NCBI GenBank assembly: GCA_034766995.1
Contig: CM068313.1
Location: 7,097,461-7,161,460, forward strand
DNA length: 64,000 nucleotides
From: Acanthacorydalis orientalis
Taxonomy: Eukaryota > Arthropoda > Insecta > Megaloptera > Corydalidae
Reading direction: 5' to 3'
Part shown: piece after piece, positions 22,231 to 34,691 of the stretch
Position numbering within the stretch: position 1 is the first letter of the stretch
How the letters are laid out: every line of letters begins with the position of its first letter
The notes under the pieces: model-generated
Databases searched by the model: none
Told to the model about the DNA's origin: nothing
Seen by the model: only the letters and a program-made list of their open reading frames with translations
Position numbers and translations under genes: made by a program

Positions 22231-24182
22231 AGAAAAAAGTGTCATTTTTCAAGTGTTTGCACACGGACAGTTTTCTTATCTGCAGTGTAGAGAGATTCAC
22301 TGTAGAGAGCACTTGCGACAACAAAATACTTTTTAGCCAAAGGCGTACAGACATTTTCGTCCTCCGCGAAAATTCAAAACAAACTGCTAGTCACAGCTGA
22401 TTCGACTCGACTGCGGGTCATCCCTTATAATCACCTACGTCCATCTCTGTCTGTGCGTATTTTTCATTTTTTCTTACACGGGGGTTTCGGACGACCGAAT
22501 CGATTTTCCCTTTTTTTCCTGTACCCACACTCGTACATCTTACCATTTTCGTTTCACATTATGCTACTCTGCTCCGGTGCATTTTTTTCTCTTGAAGAAG
22601 AAAATCATACTTTACATTGAAGAAAGTGATTGATTTGTTTAAATAAATTTCACGCACTTTTTTTCACAATATACTCTTAAATAATAAGAATCATAAATCT
22701 TTAACCATATTTGATGTTCACTTCAGCAGTATATATATATATATATATTTGAATATTTAATTAAAAAATATATTTACAATAAAACGTGCTATTTATCTTC
22801 CTATTAATAACTTTTAATGTTTAATGTATGATCTATAATCAGTTTTATATCATAGAATGTACAATAATTTAAATACACCTATGAATTTTTTATAGATTTT
22901 TTTAAAAAAATAAAGTTTTCAGAAAAATCTATTTGATTTTGTGATAGTGTAATTCAAAAATAATCGCAATGTAGAACACAGGTGGTAAAAGTTCCGGTTG
23001 AAAAATTCACGGTGATCAGTAGAGAACCTTTATACTGCTATATATATTTTTATCATTCTCTCGAGTATATTCTATTCTGTTATTTTCATTCTTTTCCGTT
23101 AGTATCTTTTTTATTGAAAGCAATTTTTGCTGAAGATAAATAAAATAATGTTTTAATTTTTATAAATTAAATTTGAATAAGACATTTTAAAATTTAAATA
23201 ATGCCATACATACTTAAATGCAAACTTGAGATAAAAAGAATATAAGAAAAATATTTTGAAATATTATTCTCTATATCTCGTTAAAAAAATAAAAAAAAGA
23301 AAACATGAAAAGATTTTATATATTCATATATGCTTTTTTAGCTTCAAAAGATATATACAGTATATAAAATAAATTATAAAAGATTAAATTTAAAAAAAAA
23401 TATGCACCAAACTACGTTTCGACTCGTACCACCCTCGTGTACAAGTTTGAATAAAGTGAATGGTTATCGATTAAACATTCAAAAAAATCAATTTGTATCT
23501 GTCAAACGTTAATATCGAACTAACGATCTGCGAAACCTTAATTAAAAACCCCATCTCAAATCTATTCAGCCATGTTCTTCAGCATAGCATTATTTTCCAT
23601 CCATAGAACGTACCTCGGTGTATTCTCTTGAAAATTCACGACGTCTTTGTTAGTTTCTATTTGTTTTTATGCAAAAGGAATGAAGAATCTAGTACAATCT
23701 TGTTGTATATTATATACATGTACACACAAACAATATACTTTCTTCAACATAATAAAACGTGGAGAAACACTGACAGATGACAGACAAGTTTTATGGCACG
23801 TGCATTTATTTAACTGTAAATGGTTTATGCGGTAATATCGTACAATGCCCTTTAGGAAAAACAATGAGAAATCTGTCCGAAACGAATTGTATGTAATTTT
23901 TTTTCCTACAGAAAAACTTTTCAATGTTATCAAAACACAAAAGGTAACATGTTTGTCATCGTTTGTCATTAATTGTGAAATGGATATTTGTTGTTTTTTC
24001 CGTACATGTTTTCATTGATTAAAACAACCCGAGTTTTGGATATTTGATTATTTGTCATTGGGAAAATCAATTTTATTAAATGAACTGAAAATTATTATCA
24101 TATTTTTTCATCGAAGTTGTTTAATCGTTATATGTTAATCATTTTATATTAAAAATGTGTTATTCTTTCTTCGAATTATGCA
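22231..24182. other. Stretch without recognised gene
   Basis: Bases 22,240-22,600 are GC-richer with no convincing ORF. There is a short (TA)n at 22,731-22,749. ORFs at 23,647-23,969 overlap on both strands and match nothing known. Confidence 0.4.
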
Positions 24183-24895
24183 TTAACTCTTGAACCCATA
24201 TATGCGTTCTGAAAAATTGTTCATCATGGCCTATGAAAGCATATATGGGTTCTTACACAACCATTCAATGTGGCACATATATTCGTTCGATACCAACAAT
24301 GCTTGTATGCATAGATATAAAAACAAAAAAACATAGTAAGAATGATTTTTAATATTTAATGATTAATATTTAATATTTTTTTGAATGATTTTCCATATTT
24401 TACAAAAATATCTACCATTCAAAATAGAGGATAGATGAGGAAAAGTTCATGAGGATGACCTTTCATTTCGATTAACGGAGATACATTTCCTTTCATCCTG
24501 CAGAACTAAAAATAATAAAAAATGTCTTTCACGGCAAAGATGAATTATTTGCACAACACATGATATCAGTAATGACTCACACTATAAATGCAAAAAGTGT
24601 AACATTGGTCTATGTATTGAACCTTGTTTCGAGATTTACCATACAAAATAAAATTACTAAATTTCTGAGTTAAAAGATATAATTTACTATTTTTAACGTG
24701 GATTATGATATAATTGTTCAATGAAATAAATGATTTTGTTAAAGTTTTTACACTTTTTCAAATTATTTCAGGTACAATTAACATACGTTGCACCCAAACT
24801 TGAAACGTATTCAAGTCAATGTGCGCTTTACCGTAAAAAGTGGACAGTACACAGCTAAAGCTTTACTGCTCACAACTCAGCACTGGAAGGGTTAA
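24183..24895 (+). mobile_element. piggyBac remnant retaining the C-terminal Cys-rich domain
   Basis: The left end is TTAACTCTTGAACCC (24,183). The reverse complement of the right end is TTAACCCTTCCAG (24,892-24,895 is its TTAA). On the plus strand near 24,475-24,645 a frame with one stop gives RLTEIHFLSSCRTK, then YKCKKCNIGLCIEPCFEIYH. This matches the conserved C-terminal region of piggyBac transposases, with its CxxC...C...C...H pattern. The catalytic DDD region is absent, so about 710 bp represents an internally deleted dead copy. The 22-bp word CATATATGCGTTC...AAAGCATATATGGG near the left end forms a small hairpin. Confidence 0.8.
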
Positions 24896-27257
24896 AATAA
24901 ATATTTTATGGTGTTTTAAAAATTAAAAATGTAAATAGGGTTGAAATTAATCAATAAAAAACTTTTTTTCTAATTTTTACACGTCAGCGATTACTCTTTT
25001 ATATGGATTTTCAGTACATTTTTGAATATCAATTCTTATTCCTCCTGTTTCTAAACATTTTTCTTTACAATAAAGAGTATGATATTTTTTCTGAACATTC
25101 TTCATGCATTTCCAGTTCAAACTTTTCAGTTTTAGTATTATATTTTCTATTACTCTTATTATTTCCTAATCAATTCTATTTTTCTTCTATCTTTTTTATT
25201 TTTCCGAAATATACATCTTTCATTAGTCATCAGTATTGTATCAATTCTTTGATTTTTTCCAGCATTCATTTCACAAAGATCCATGATTCACATTTGTGGA
25301 TTGGAATACAGAATAAATGAATCGAATATATTTTTCATTTCGTACAGAGTTGAATTTTTGATTTAAATATTAGACAATTAACATTTCTAAAAATATGTAT
25401 TTATGTGAAGATAATTACAAGTGATTATTTACAGTAAGACTAAAAAGGATGATAATTATCTAGCATGGAAAAATATATTGATTAAAAACAGATCTGAATT
25501 AACTTCGTTTGAAACAATCACACAAGTTTCCATCTGCTTTCATTACCATAAACTTAATATTAAAGATAGTTCACACTACAGTTAGAAAACCGTAAGAATA
25601 AAAGGTTTATGAACAATAGGAAAAAATAACATATAAAAAAAATGTATAAAAAGAAGAAATCGAATAAAATGGAGTGAAACAGAAAACATAATTTAGTAAC
25701 TATTAAGTTAACAGTTATTTAAATATCTCAGATCGACAGATATCAAAAAAAAAACATTTCTGTACATGAACGAACGATGTTAACATTTTCTTAAACATGT
25801 TTTTCTTACAACAAAATAAGTTTACTTTTAAAATTCTTATCTTGGATGTCATCCTCTTTATATTTGAATTTTTAATCAATTCGTTTCGTCGGATACTTTC
25901 AGATAAGGGATTGTATATATGCTATAAGAAACTTTGAAACTTTTAAGATAGAGAGTTGCAAGTTTTAAATCAGTTTAAAGTCCTATTGGTCTCGTTTCAG
26001 AGTCATTTATCTGACGCGGTTTTCTTTGAAAAAAAATTATATAAATATTACTTATATATATATATATATATATATATAAGTGTGTAAAAAATATATAAAA
26101 AGATTAAAGAACGACGCAAATCGATGTGGACAAATACAAATTAGTTAAGCGTAAGTTGAACACTAATTGGAACTTCGATAGCCTGAATACAAATTGATTT
26201 ACTATTTCGCAGTATTAACGTGTGCATGCATCATGAATTCAACCCTTGGTAATTTTATTTGTGGTAGTTTCGTCGGAGCGCAAGTACCCTTGTGTAAGCG
26301 TAAGGGTTACTTACTTTCACCTGAACAACAAGCTATATGGTAAACACGAAAAGCTGTATCAAACTTGTGATTTAATTATCTATTTTAGGGGGTGTTTTCG
26401 GTGATTTGGGTTAATGTTTAGAGAGGCAGATCATGTGATAGAAAATTTATAGCCAGACTGGTGTGTTCGCGCCGGTACATAATTAAATGTTTTGCGCAGT
26501 GATTTCAGATAAATTGTTTTGTTTGCGATGATTCTGCGGTCACGCTGAAAGGAATGGATGTGGTCTGATTTGAGTGAATCTCAGGTACCGAATTTGTCAA
26601 TTATGTGTTTAGTACGGTTAAGTACGTTCTAGTGTTTTTTTTTTCATTGATTATTGAGTTATATAGGTGATAAATGTATGAGATTACACATACAACACAA
26701 TGTGAGAAGTGATTGAAACTTTTATTTTATTCTTTTATTTTGTTTTGTTACAACATATTTCTTATTCATCTAAACTTATTTATTATATAAAAAATCCAAT
26801 TAAATATTTGTTCTGCGGAAAAACTGTTTTGATAATTTTCATTCGGTTTCACTTTATCATAATAAGAAAAATATATGTGTGTGTGTGTTTAATCTTTTAT
26901 CATCTCTCAAATGTACTCGCCTGACCGAATTTAATTATTTTAATAGCTGCGGTTTTTCGGGGAATATACTGTCGTGTAAAATGAGGGATGAATGTATTTA
27001 ATATCTAAATAAATATATGAGAAAATAAATACAATTGTTATCAAATTATTTAATACGATTTTTCGTGTACATTTTTTTAAAAAATTGTTGGAAGTTTTTT
27101 TCAAAAAAACTATCTTAAGTCTACAAGTTAAATTCATGTGTATTAGTAGATTATTTCTTATTAATTTATAAACAAGGATGAGGATTTATGAACGACGATT
27201 CATATGTAAATAAATATATCAGAAAATAAATACAATTGTTATTGCGTTAGGTGACAA
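24896..27257. other. AT-rich stretch without recognised gene
   Basis: A (TA)n lies at 26,053-26,078 and (TG)n near 26,876. A 105-codon ORF at 25,003-25,320 is F/L/S/I-rich and non-coding in character. Bases 26,220-26,600 are GC-richer and hold a small hairpin, AAGTACCCTT...AAGGGTTACTT (26,281-26,311). A 35-bp word is repeated 200 bp apart (about 27,007 and 27,208). Confidence 0.4.
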
Positions 27258-27379
27258 AAGTTAGGCATTAGTCATACAACAGTTCCGGATCACTTAAGAC
27301 AGCCGAGAAAATCAAAAAAGGAGAAAAATGTATATGAATTTGAAGATCGTAAACCGCAATTATTTTTCTAGCAATTAAA
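27258..27379 (+). mobile_element. Mariner MITE end fragment
   Basis: In reverse complement this matches the first 120 bp of the 28,220/33,993 MITE family. It ends with AACCGCAATTATTTTTCTA, the inner part of the terminal repeat, and holds the GAGAAAAATGTATATGAATT block. The outermost bases are degraded (GCAATTAAA). Confidence 0.75.
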
Positions 27380-28219
27380 TACGTCATGATATTTATTTCA
27401 TGCTCATCAATAAATTATCAACCATGTATAAAATTGTTTTGAACATGTATTTATTTTATTTACTTTTCGATTTAGAAAGAAAATGAAATGTTGGTGTATG
27501 TTTTATTCAGAAATTAATAATAATAATAATGAAAAGATGTCTGTTGATAAAGATTTCATATTCGTCAGTGTACATAATACCAGTTTAAAAATGCAATAAT
27601 GCCACTCGAGCGTGTTGAAATATTTATGAAGTGTACAGAAAAGACGCTGTCAAAGAAATGACATATGAACGCTGGTGGTTCATTCGCTTTCATTTACGAA
27701 ATACATCACTTCAAGATGAATAGCGTTCTGGATGGCTTTTGAATATTGAAAACAACGAACTGGTGGTAATTCAGCTGAACGAAATTAAGAGTTAATACTA
27801 AAGAAAGATCTTACTTGAAAATTTTGCTTTTAATTAATAAATTATAAAACTTAATATTTATTTTAAGATATATTGCAGCTTTATCCAGATTAAAACTAAT
27901 CAGTACTTTTTTCCATATGTATTCCGTACAGTAAATTTTATATTTATTATATATTTTAAATCTATTTCTTAAAAAAATATCTCAAGTGCCACGAAATGAA
28001 CGAATTTCTGACAGAGATATTAATAATTAAGTTTACTGGTTATGATAACCTTAAATGTTTAAACTTAATGTAGGTTCAAATGGATTGAGAACCAAAATAG
28101 ATCAGTAATTTGATGCTTCGGGGAATAATCAACAATAATTTATTGAATATTTTTGATTGAAACATTTGGTATGGTTTGTGGGATGAAAAATAACTCATTT
28201 GTGAGAAAATCAAAATATA

Positions 28220-29419
28220 TTCGGTTGGTAGAAAAATAATTACGGTTTATGACCTTTAAATTCATGTACATTTTTCTCTTTTTTGATTTTTTTAATGTTT
28301 CAAATGGTCCAAAACTGTTGAAAGACTAACGCCTAATTTCTGTGGAAGCTCTCGAATTGTTGTGCACGGTTTTGATTCAACTAACGTTTTCAGTTGGTCG
28401 TTATGAACTGAAGAAGGACGCCAGCGAATTTCTTCATCTTCAAGACTCTCGTACGAAATTTTAAGAACCGCCATTGGATCGAATATTCCTTAACAGTACC
28501 CACACCAAAAGCATCGTTTAGTTTAGGAGCAGTTGCTGTTGTTTTACCACTCGTTTTGAACTCATACAAAATTTTTGCTCTTATTTGTTTCATTTCTATC
28601 TTGAATTCAATACCCCAATTTGAAGAAAAATTAATAATAAAATCCAAGTCGACGTTGTCAAAATACAGACCGAAAAATGTACTTTAAAATGATATTAACA
28701 CTTTTACGGCGGCCGTTGCAGATGCGGGACGACTTAGTTAATGCATTAGTTGTATAAAAATTATTGTTCATATAATTACACATTAATTGTATTAATATTA
28801 TTACTGAAGTGCCAGTATTTGCATATCTGACGGAATCTGTCTCTGCTAATTATATCACCGAAGATCAGTGTATGAAGTAATGGACCTGTGGACCAGTAAT
28901 CATCTTTCTCAGATACTTTCACAAAACCCATCAGAATGATAAGACAGATATTTTTTTTATTTCTTTATTGCTAATGTCAGTTCAGCCTTTCCTTTTATTT
29001 GTTATGTTATTTTCACTACTGTCGTTTTGATGATGGTATCTATTTGACTCTGAAACAAGGGTATCTATGAAATCATCTCCAATAATGAATTATAAGTGCG
29101 ATTTTATATTGTTTAAATCTAGAGATGCCGTCTGTATTTCTGGCTGCACTCGAAAATTATCCATTTTTGGAATAAAATAACTTTCTAACCATTCACTATC
29201 ATCATCAAAGTTATTATCATTGCTCTCGTCATTATAATTCCGCTGAAAACCGCTAACAGTCAAAGTCATATATATGTAACGCCCGTCAAAAATCGCTGGC
29301 CGTCAGTCACTCATATGTGACGCCCGCCATGAAAGTGTTAACATGATGAAATGGCATTTTCATCGAAGAAAATGAAGCTTAGAATTAAAAAAAACGCAAT
29401 TATTTTTCTACCAGCCTAA
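28220..29419 (-). mobile_element. Mariner MITE carrying a transposase HTH relic, split by piggyBac
   Basis: The left end TTCGGTTGGTAGAAAAATAA and the reverse complement of the right end, TTAGGCTGGTAGAAAAATAA, are flanked by TA (28,218 and 29,420). Without the nested insertion at 28,695-29,341 the element is about 557 bp. The minus strand encodes the N-terminal DNA-binding part of a mariner transposase in two frames: IRAKILYEFKTSGK...LNDAFGVGTV (28,390-28,647) and SLEDEEIRW...HNDQLKTLVESKPCTTIREL (28,292-28,474). In intact relatives these form the paired helix-turn-helix. All of the catalytic domain is deleted. The same arrangement is seen at 33,993-34,566. Confidence 0.88.
28695..29341 (-). 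mobile_element. piggyBac fragment nested in the mariner MITE
   Basis: TTAA at both borders. The ends CACTTTTACGGCGGCCGTTG and, in reverse complement, CACTTTCATGGCGGGCGTCA are inverted. On the minus strand about 29,230-29,110 gives an acidic frame with SNDNNFDDDSEWLESYF, then about 29,080-29,030 gives GDDFIDTLVSESNRYH, and about 28,930-28,815 gives DYWSTGPLLHTLIFGDIIS followed by RDRFRQICKYWHFSNN. These are classic piggyBac N-terminal motifs, normally leading into the catalytic domain. Stops interrupt the frame and the catalytic residues are deleted. Inserted in GATA|TTAA of the mariner MITE, it is younger than its host element. Confidence 0.9.
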
Positions 29420-29862
29420 TACTTTTTAAAGATAAATTTTTTTGTCAAATTTATATCTTAAATTAAATATAATAATTGTTAATGTTGATATGTTTTATGT
29501 AACTGATCAATAAATATGTTCAAATAGTCGGCGTGAATTTTATAATACTGTAAAATGTATTATAAGAGAAAAATGAAATGTATAAACATCGCTTTTTTAA
29601 ATTTTTATTTGGATATTTTAAAAAAAAAAAATTTACCCACATACAAATATATCTTATTCAACGCTTCTGTGTCATAAAATTATATTAAAAATTACAAATT
29701 ATTATTACAGAGGGCAAGATATAAATATGTTAGATAACATAAATCAGCGTGTTAAAAACATACTGAACATTTTGAACATGTTAATCTCACTGTTTAATAT
29801 TTCTACAACAAAAGCTTAAATGTTATTCAGTCAAAATAGCAAATTTAAAATATTGTCCCCAA

Positions 29863-29912
<50 letters not shown>

Positions 29913-30890
29913 GTGTATGTGCAAAGATAAATTTTTACGACTCACTTACGTGATTCATGGAAAGCAAGACAATGGAAAAATGGTGAAAAAACACACTCGC
30001 GCACAGAGATATAATTCCGCAGTAATTAATATCTTTCAGTGAAATGGTTTCGCTCGTTTTTCCATGTAAAAGATTGTGTATTATTCAACTTATTCGTTTA
30101 TAAGAGACAACGTTTAAAAAAGGGGCTGGTCACGGGATCGTGTTCAACTGACATTTTTCATTAATCATAATTATTCCGAGCTAGACAGAGTATTGCGAAT
30201 GTATGTTATGCTTGTATACGTTGTGTATTTATTTATTTTTTTGCACCGCGCGTTATTTTATGCGGAAAAAGTGTGTAATCAGCATGATCGGAATAGGAAG
30301 TAAGTTAATGGCGCGAAGAACTGTGCAATATTGCATTTATATATATATATGTATAAACGATTATATCTACATAATAAATGAAGGAAATACAAAAAAAAAC
30401 TTACTAAGAACTATAAGAATGCTAGGTTGTTAATACAAATACATTAATGAAAGGAAAGTGTGTAATAAAAAAAGTGTCTGTGAAAGAAATATAAGTATTT
30501 TAAACAATAAACCGGGGGAAATGATAGTAATGTAAATAATAAAATATTGTATAGATGCATAAGTAATGAGATTATTTGTATTCTGATTCTTCTAGTAGTT
30601 GCAATTTATTTATCGAATAATATTTCTGTACTTGCAAGTTTTTATTTCACGTGTGATGTATTATTAAAATGTATATGTGAAATATTTATAGCAGTCGTTT
30701 TCTAAATCTATTTATTATATTTTTTATAATTCATTTTTATTCATTTTTAAATTACGATTTTATTTAGTTGAATGGAGACTGGATAACAGATTTAAGAAAA
30801 TATAAAGTTTTTATATAACAACATTTCCTGAGATACATATATTATAGACAATTGAGCAACTTGATAGTTTGTATAAATTGAAAGCATGAA
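29420..30890. other. AT-rich stretch
   Basis: A (CA)(TA)n tract lies at 29,866-29,908. A GC-richer patch at 30,120-30,320 ends at a donor-like GGAA|GTAAGT near 30,299. No product recognised. Confidence 0.4.
29866..29908. repeat. (TA)n microsatellite
   Basis: About 43 bp of TA. Confidence 0.97.
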
Positions 30891-30894
30891 TTTC

Positions 30895-31430
30895 TAATTT
30901 ACAGGGTTCAAAATAGGATCCTAGAGAAGATGTTGGACAAAAAAGACTCTACTCCACAGTAAGATTACATAAGAAAGCGGAGATAAAGTTGCGCTATTTA
31001 TACAAGACATGAGCTAGAAATTCTACAATAAGAAATTGGCCAGCCAAATAGTGAAACAGCTCGGTTTGGAGAGGGTGATCGTTTTGTATAAGAGGATTGG
31101 TAGGAGCCGATGAAAGAATAAATTTATGTAGACGTCATGCTTTGATGAGCTAAAATCATCGTTACCAACGGACTCTTTGATGTGACGCGCAAGGACTTTG
31201 AAGGGGTATGGGATAGAAGGGGATGATCATGGGGGACGTAATTTGGTTATCATTGCTATATGAGTTTTTTGAAAGTTTTCCCACATGTACCAAGAATCAG
31301 GATCCGCATTCATACACTGACAACACATAATATGAGGACAGAGATTGATTTCGGGGAAACTCCATTCCCGAAGGACGATCAAACATGTGAAGACGATAAC
31401 ACGCTTCACACTTCTTTAAAATTCGTGAAA
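30895..31430. other. Composition outlier, possible decayed element or pseudogene
   Basis: About 530 bp with visibly higher GC than its surroundings and few A/T runs. Broken frames give short protein-like words, for example SQIVKQLGLERVIVLYKRI on the plus strand near 31,040-31,105, but stops are frequent in every frame. No terminal repeats or known motifs were recognised. It may be an old retroelement or pseudogene. Confidence 0.3.
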
Positions 31431-32075
31431 AAAAATTACAATCTATAATTTGTGCTTTTAGAATATCCACATTTTTTAACTTTTATAAAAAAAAATTATT
31501 AGACAGCTGTATGTAAATTAAAAATATTTTTATTACTTCTTTATGAGTTTTGAACTTGGTGAAAGACTCAATATTAAATTTTAATATGTAGTTATTTGAG
31601 TTTTTTGGTATTTATTTATTTTTTGATTTAAAACAGTTTCGAAATTCAATATTGAGATTTTAATTGTGAAAACTTTTTTGTGTGTTTTTTTTTTCATAAA
31701 TGAGATCTTTTTTCAATTTACAAACCACAAAAATGTGATTTTTAAACTGAAAAATTTCATTTGTAAAGTCAATTTATCCACAGTGTCTAGAATTGTATTT
31801 TAATACAATTTGTGTTTATATAAGTTATAAACTTTTTTCACTCTTGTACATATTTTTAATAAACATGTATGTAATTCATTCATAGTTAACATTTCGATAA
31901 ATATGAGCAAGTATAGAAAATGATATTTCAATATTTGTAGTATTGGGTAAAGCTATACATAAATCAATAAGATTGAAACCTTCTAACTGTAATCCTAATA
32001 GGGATTTAAAATTTCACCAGACGGAAATATTTGAAAAAGCTGGAAGATCAATAAAAGAAGAATTTTGAATCAAAC

Positions 32076-32117
<42 letters not shown>

Positions 32118-33522
32118 CTTTATTAAATGTCTTCTGAATCTGATAAAATGTCAAATATTAATTATTAAACAGTGAAATTTTAAACGGGTTCAAAATTCAA
32201 TAATTCGGCACTGAAAGTGTTAATGGAAAAAAATATTGGGTCAATATTCAATTTTATTTATCTGTCTATAGTTTTTTGTAATGTATTATTGGCAATAAAA
32301 AGTAGATATTTTATATTAATTTAGTATACACAAGAAAGTATACACAAGAAAGAACAAAATCAAATAACAATTCTAGAAAAAAGATCCTGTGATGCAGATG
32401 AGTTTTAAAACTGTTTTTTTGATTATGAAATTTTAAACTTATAAAAATCAATTTGGATTTGTACAAGCAGTAAACGACATTAAAAAAAATAATTTAATAT
32501 GACTGAAAATCGTTGCAGTAGACTAAAAGAAAGTGAATCTAAAAATATATTGAAAAAAAGATATAACTGGATCAATGGCGACGAAAATGTAACATATTAG
32601 ATACTGATTTTATAAATTTCAAAAATGGAATAATTATATTTGATGTTTGTAAAAATAATTTGTCACTACATCAAAAAAGCAAGCAGAGGAAATGAAATCT
32701 TCAATAATTGATTAGATCATTGATTGTTCTTGATGTATTTCGATGAGGATTCCAACATATTCAAAGTTCTAAGGTAGGGAACAATCTTAAAATTGTCTGT
32801 ATTGTGTCCAATGAGAATGGAATTGCAATCAAAATGTGCACAAACAGTAACTGATTAATAAGGTTATTGTTTTGTCAGTATTGTTAAGGTCTAATAAAAT
32901 ATTTTCTTTAATGTTTTGTCTGTTTTTTTCTTTTTGTTTTAGAAATATTAACATTTACAATATGATATATAATTATTTTTATTTCTTAAACAAATAACGA
33001 CACTATAACTAAAATATTTATTAAAAATCTGTTTTTTTTTAAAAAAAAATAGTGTCAATAAAATAAGTCTAATAATAATCAGCTTTATAACTTATAACTT
33101 AGATTTATAAGTCTAATAATAAACACTTTAATAACATATTTACTTCACATAATTAATTCTGGTTTGAAACATATATTTTTAAATAATTTAATCATTAAAC
33201 ACATCCGAATTTTAAAGGTTCAACTATGAAACCATTAGCATATCAACATTAAAACTTGACTGGAGACAATCGATCGTCCTAGAATATGTAAAAAAAATAC
33301 AGTATCGAGAATTTAAAAAAAGAACGTTATCGATCGTCGAACATGCGACCATTTCAATTACGAATTCATATACATGGATTAAATACATAATTAGGCATTT
33401 GATATGCAAAATAAAATAGTCATAAAAAAAACATTGTCGTCTCATTAAAATTCATAAATTTTTGTTTCGTTACAAATTTTAATTCCGCGCGTTTCGATCC
33501 GGGAAATATTTCATGTATTTTT

Positions 33523-33526
<4 letters not shown>
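31431..33526. other. AT-rich desert
   Basis: A (TA)n lies at 32,079-32,117. Near 32,203-32,223 the reverse complement reads TTAACACTTTCAGTGCCG, like a solo piggyBac-type end. At 33,255-33,340 the word ATCGATCGTC occurs twice. Nothing else seen. Confidence 0.4.
32079..32117. repeat. (TA)n with GTAT tail
   Basis: About 31 bp of TA then GTATGTAT. Confidence 0.96.

Positions 33527-33567
<41 letters not shown>
33527..33567. repeat. (TA)n microsatellite
   Basis: About 41 bp of TA. Confidence 0.97.
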
Positions 33568-33570
<3 letters not shown>

Positions 33571-33756
33571 CGTAACGTAAAATGAATATAAATTACAAAT
33601 ACTTGAAATAAAATATTAATTCATCGTGAATCTTTCTTATACACGTACTGCATGAACATTAGTTTTCGAAAAGGAACTGTTAACGTTTTAATATTTTATT
33701 ATCTAAGGAGACAGGACGTTTTTTGTAATAAATACTGTAAAGATTATTCTGTATTC

Positions 33757-33763
<7 letters not shown>

Positions 33764-33849
<86 letters not shown>
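33764..33849. repeat. (TA)n microsatellite, longest in the window
   Basis: About 86 bp of uninterrupted TA. Confidence 0.97.
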
Positions 33850-33852
<3 letters not shown>

Positions 33853-33992
33853 AGATTAACTATTGATATAACTGTCTCGAGTGGAATAAATAACACACAT
33901 TTTTCATTCCAGAAATAAATATGAAATGTGTTAAAATAATTATTTACAATCCTTCTAGCTGTAATTATTATGTATTTATTTCAATAATTTCA

Positions 33993-34566
33993 TTAGGTTG
34001 GTAGAAAAATAATTGCGGTTTATGATCTTCAAATTCACATACATTTTTCTCTTTTTTGATATTCCTAGCTGTTTTAAGTTGTCCAGAATTGATGGATAAC
34101 TAGCGCTTACATTTTGTACAAGCTCTCGAATTGTTGTGCTTGTTTTTGATTCAACTAACGTCTTTAATTGGTCGTTATGAACTGAAGAAGGACGCTCGCG
34201 ACTTTCTTCATCTTCAAAGCTCTCTCCCCTCGCACACACTTTTTGGAATCACTGTTGTACCGAACGTTTCTTAACAATACCCATAACTAAAAGCATAATT
34301 TAGTTTACGAGCAGTTTTTGCTACTTTACCACCTGTTTTGAAGTCATGTAAAAAATTTGCTCTCATTTGCTCCTTTTCCATCTTTAATTCAATAGCCCAA
34401 TTTGAAGCAAAATTAATAATAAAAGCAAAGTCGATGTTACCAAAATACAGACCGTAAAATGCACTTTAAAATGATATTAACATGAACACGATAAAATGAC
34501 ATTTTAATAAAAAAAAATTAAAGTTGGAATTCGAAAAAAACCGCAATTATTTTCCTATGAACCTAA
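33993..34566 (-). mobile_element. Mariner MITE carrying a transposase HTH relic
   Basis: A 574-bp element. The left end TTAGGTTGGTAGAAAAATAA and the reverse complement of the right end, TTAGGTTCATAGGAAAATAA, frame it, with TA after the right end. The minus strand starts with MEKEQMRANFLHDFKTGGK (ATG near 34,382) and breaks with a stop after about 36 codons. A second frame (33,976-34,239) continues with SFEDEESRERPSS and HNDQLKTLVESKTSTTIREL. This is the HTH region of a mariner transposase, joined directly to the 3' end at the same place as in the 28,220 copy. No catalytic domain. Confidence 0.88.
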
Positions 34567-34633
34567 TATTAAACATTTTTCTATTTTTATTTAATAACAA
34601 AATACTATTAGTTTGAAAAAAAATTTTAAAAAA

Positions 34634-34689
34634 GAAAAAAAATGGTTAGAATCAGATCATTAACCGTAATTATTTTTCTACCAACCTAA
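34634..34689 (+). mobile_element. Solo mariner MITE end
   Basis: AACCGTAATTATTTTTCTA followed by CCAACCTAA and TA is the reverse complement of the family end. It lies 120 bp beyond the 33,993 element and has no partner end. Confidence 0.7.
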
Positions 34690-34691
34690 TA

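Noticed and set aside
25003..25320. 105-codon hydrophobic ORF that could be a membrane protein
   Set aside because: Its hydrophobicity comes from T-rich codons (TTT, TTA, ATT). No charged-residue pattern or family resemblance.
26281..26311. Hairpin AAGTACCCTT...AAGGGTTACTT as a miRNA precursor
   Set aside because: Stem of about 10 bp with no extended pairing, too short for a pre-miRNA. No known insect miRNA sequence was recognised by eye anywhere in the window.
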